DNA of 64,000 nucleotides from a virus: positions 147,983 through 211,982 of IMG/VR virus record IMGVR_UViG_3300031952_000001; one strand, given 5' to 3'. The notes under the pieces were generated by a model, which worked only from the letters and a program-made list of their open reading frames with translations, was not told where the DNA came from and did no database searches. Position 1 is the first letter of the stretch; the number at the start of each line of letters is the position of its first letter. The position numbers were made by a program, and so were the translations under genes. Shown in pieces: positions 63,743 through 64,000 of the stretch.

Positions 63743-64000
63743 AGACCCTGGGGAAGATCTGGGCGTGGGTGAAAGCCCACTGGAAGTGGGTCGTCGCCGG
63801 CCTGGCGGTGGTCGTCGCGCTCATCGTGGGTGCGCGCATCGCGAAGGGGCGGGTAGGCCCTCCGCCCATCCCGGAGAAGATCCAGAAGCGCAAGGAGAAG
63901 GTCGCCTTCTTGCAGGGTGAGATCAGCCAGCTCGAAGTTCAGAAGACCACCATAGCGTCAAGGGAAGCCGCTACTGAAGAAGACATCAAAAAAATCAGTA
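63739..64000 (+). CDS. spanin-like membrane protein, partial at window edge
   Basis: ATGA-coupled to the holin-like gene and open to base 64000 (87 codons). Basic N-terminus, one transmembrane helix (WVVAGLAVVVALIVGARIA), then a coiled, charged segment (EKVAFLQGEISQLEVQKTT). This is Rz (i-spanin) topology; other single-span phage proteins are possible. Confidence 0.6.
   Translation, partial: MKTLGKIWAWVKAHWKWVVAGLAVVVALIVGARIAKGRVGPPPIPEKIQKRKEKVAFLQGEISQLEVQKTTIASREAATEEDIKKIS

Noticed and set aside
1-64000. tRNA or rRNA genes
   Set aside because: No cloverleaf-like or rRNA-like sequence recognised by eye; a tRNAscan run would settle this.

Overview
This window is a piece of a large tailed double-stranded DNA bacteriophage (or a prophage/metagenomic phage contig). 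The evidence is a head-gene cluster in the usual order: terminase large subunit (37468-39723), portal (50763-55052), Mu-F-like head protein (55049-56107), prohead protease-like protein (56680-57588), HK97-type major capsid protein (60619-61854), and holin/spanin-like genes at the right edge. There is also a long run of tail-fibre and tailspike-like proteins. Base composition is GC-rich by eye, and genes are packed with ATGA/GTGA start-stop overlaps. No rRNA, tRNA, integrase or bacterial housekeeping gene was seen, and the host cannot be named from the sequence.

Layout. (1) 1-4225: a minus-strand operon of small, mostly unknown proteins, many with cysteine pairs, plus a DEDDh exonuclease. (2) 4226-4399: back-to-back early promoters. 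(3) 4400-17307: plus-strand early/middle genes with three minus-strand genes interspersed (8872-9114, 9191-9535, 11759-12484). These include a GHKL ATPase fused to a metzincin-like zinc motif, an XRE regulator, a ParB-like protein, a triple-HTH protein, a thymidylate kinase with an altered P-loop, a LexA-type winged-helix protein and an ABC-type ATPase. (4) 17359-32146: tail fibres and spikes. (5) 32392-34877: small structural or accessory genes. (6) 34878-35847: about 970 bp of AT-richer non-coding DNA full of direct and inverted repeats, just upstream of the terminase genes; it is a candidate origin or packaging site. (7) 35848-39723: membrane protein, putative small terminase and large terminase. 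(8) 39727-40884: a TnpB-only IS605-type element. (9) 41085-49694: virion-associated proteins and three long beta-repeat fibres. (10) 49766-62807: portal with two inteins, then head genes. (11) 62896-64000: a probable lysis module.

Two promoter classes organise transcription. Early promoters are TTGAC(T/A), 16-17 bp, then TATA(G/T)T. Late promoters have no -35 box; instead an A/T-rich element, consensus TTTTAAAAATCC, begins almost always 26 bp upstream of a -10 hexamer (TATACT, TATAGT or TACACT). They precede virion genes, which implies a phage-encoded activator or sigma-appropriating factor.

The most novel-looking signals are two non-coding arrays of three tandem hairpins (28939-29022 and 32166-32252). 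Each lies directly behind one of two paralogous fibre genes. Every hairpin has a 6-bp stem and a 12-nt loop, loops are conserved within an array, and stems change by paired compensatory substitutions. Other notable features are a large palindrome built of TTCAG units spaced 9-10 bp apart (35483-35549), the doubly intein-split portal with an anomalous exon tract beside intein 2, and an RRXRR-like (IscB-type) domain at the N-terminus of a virion gene.
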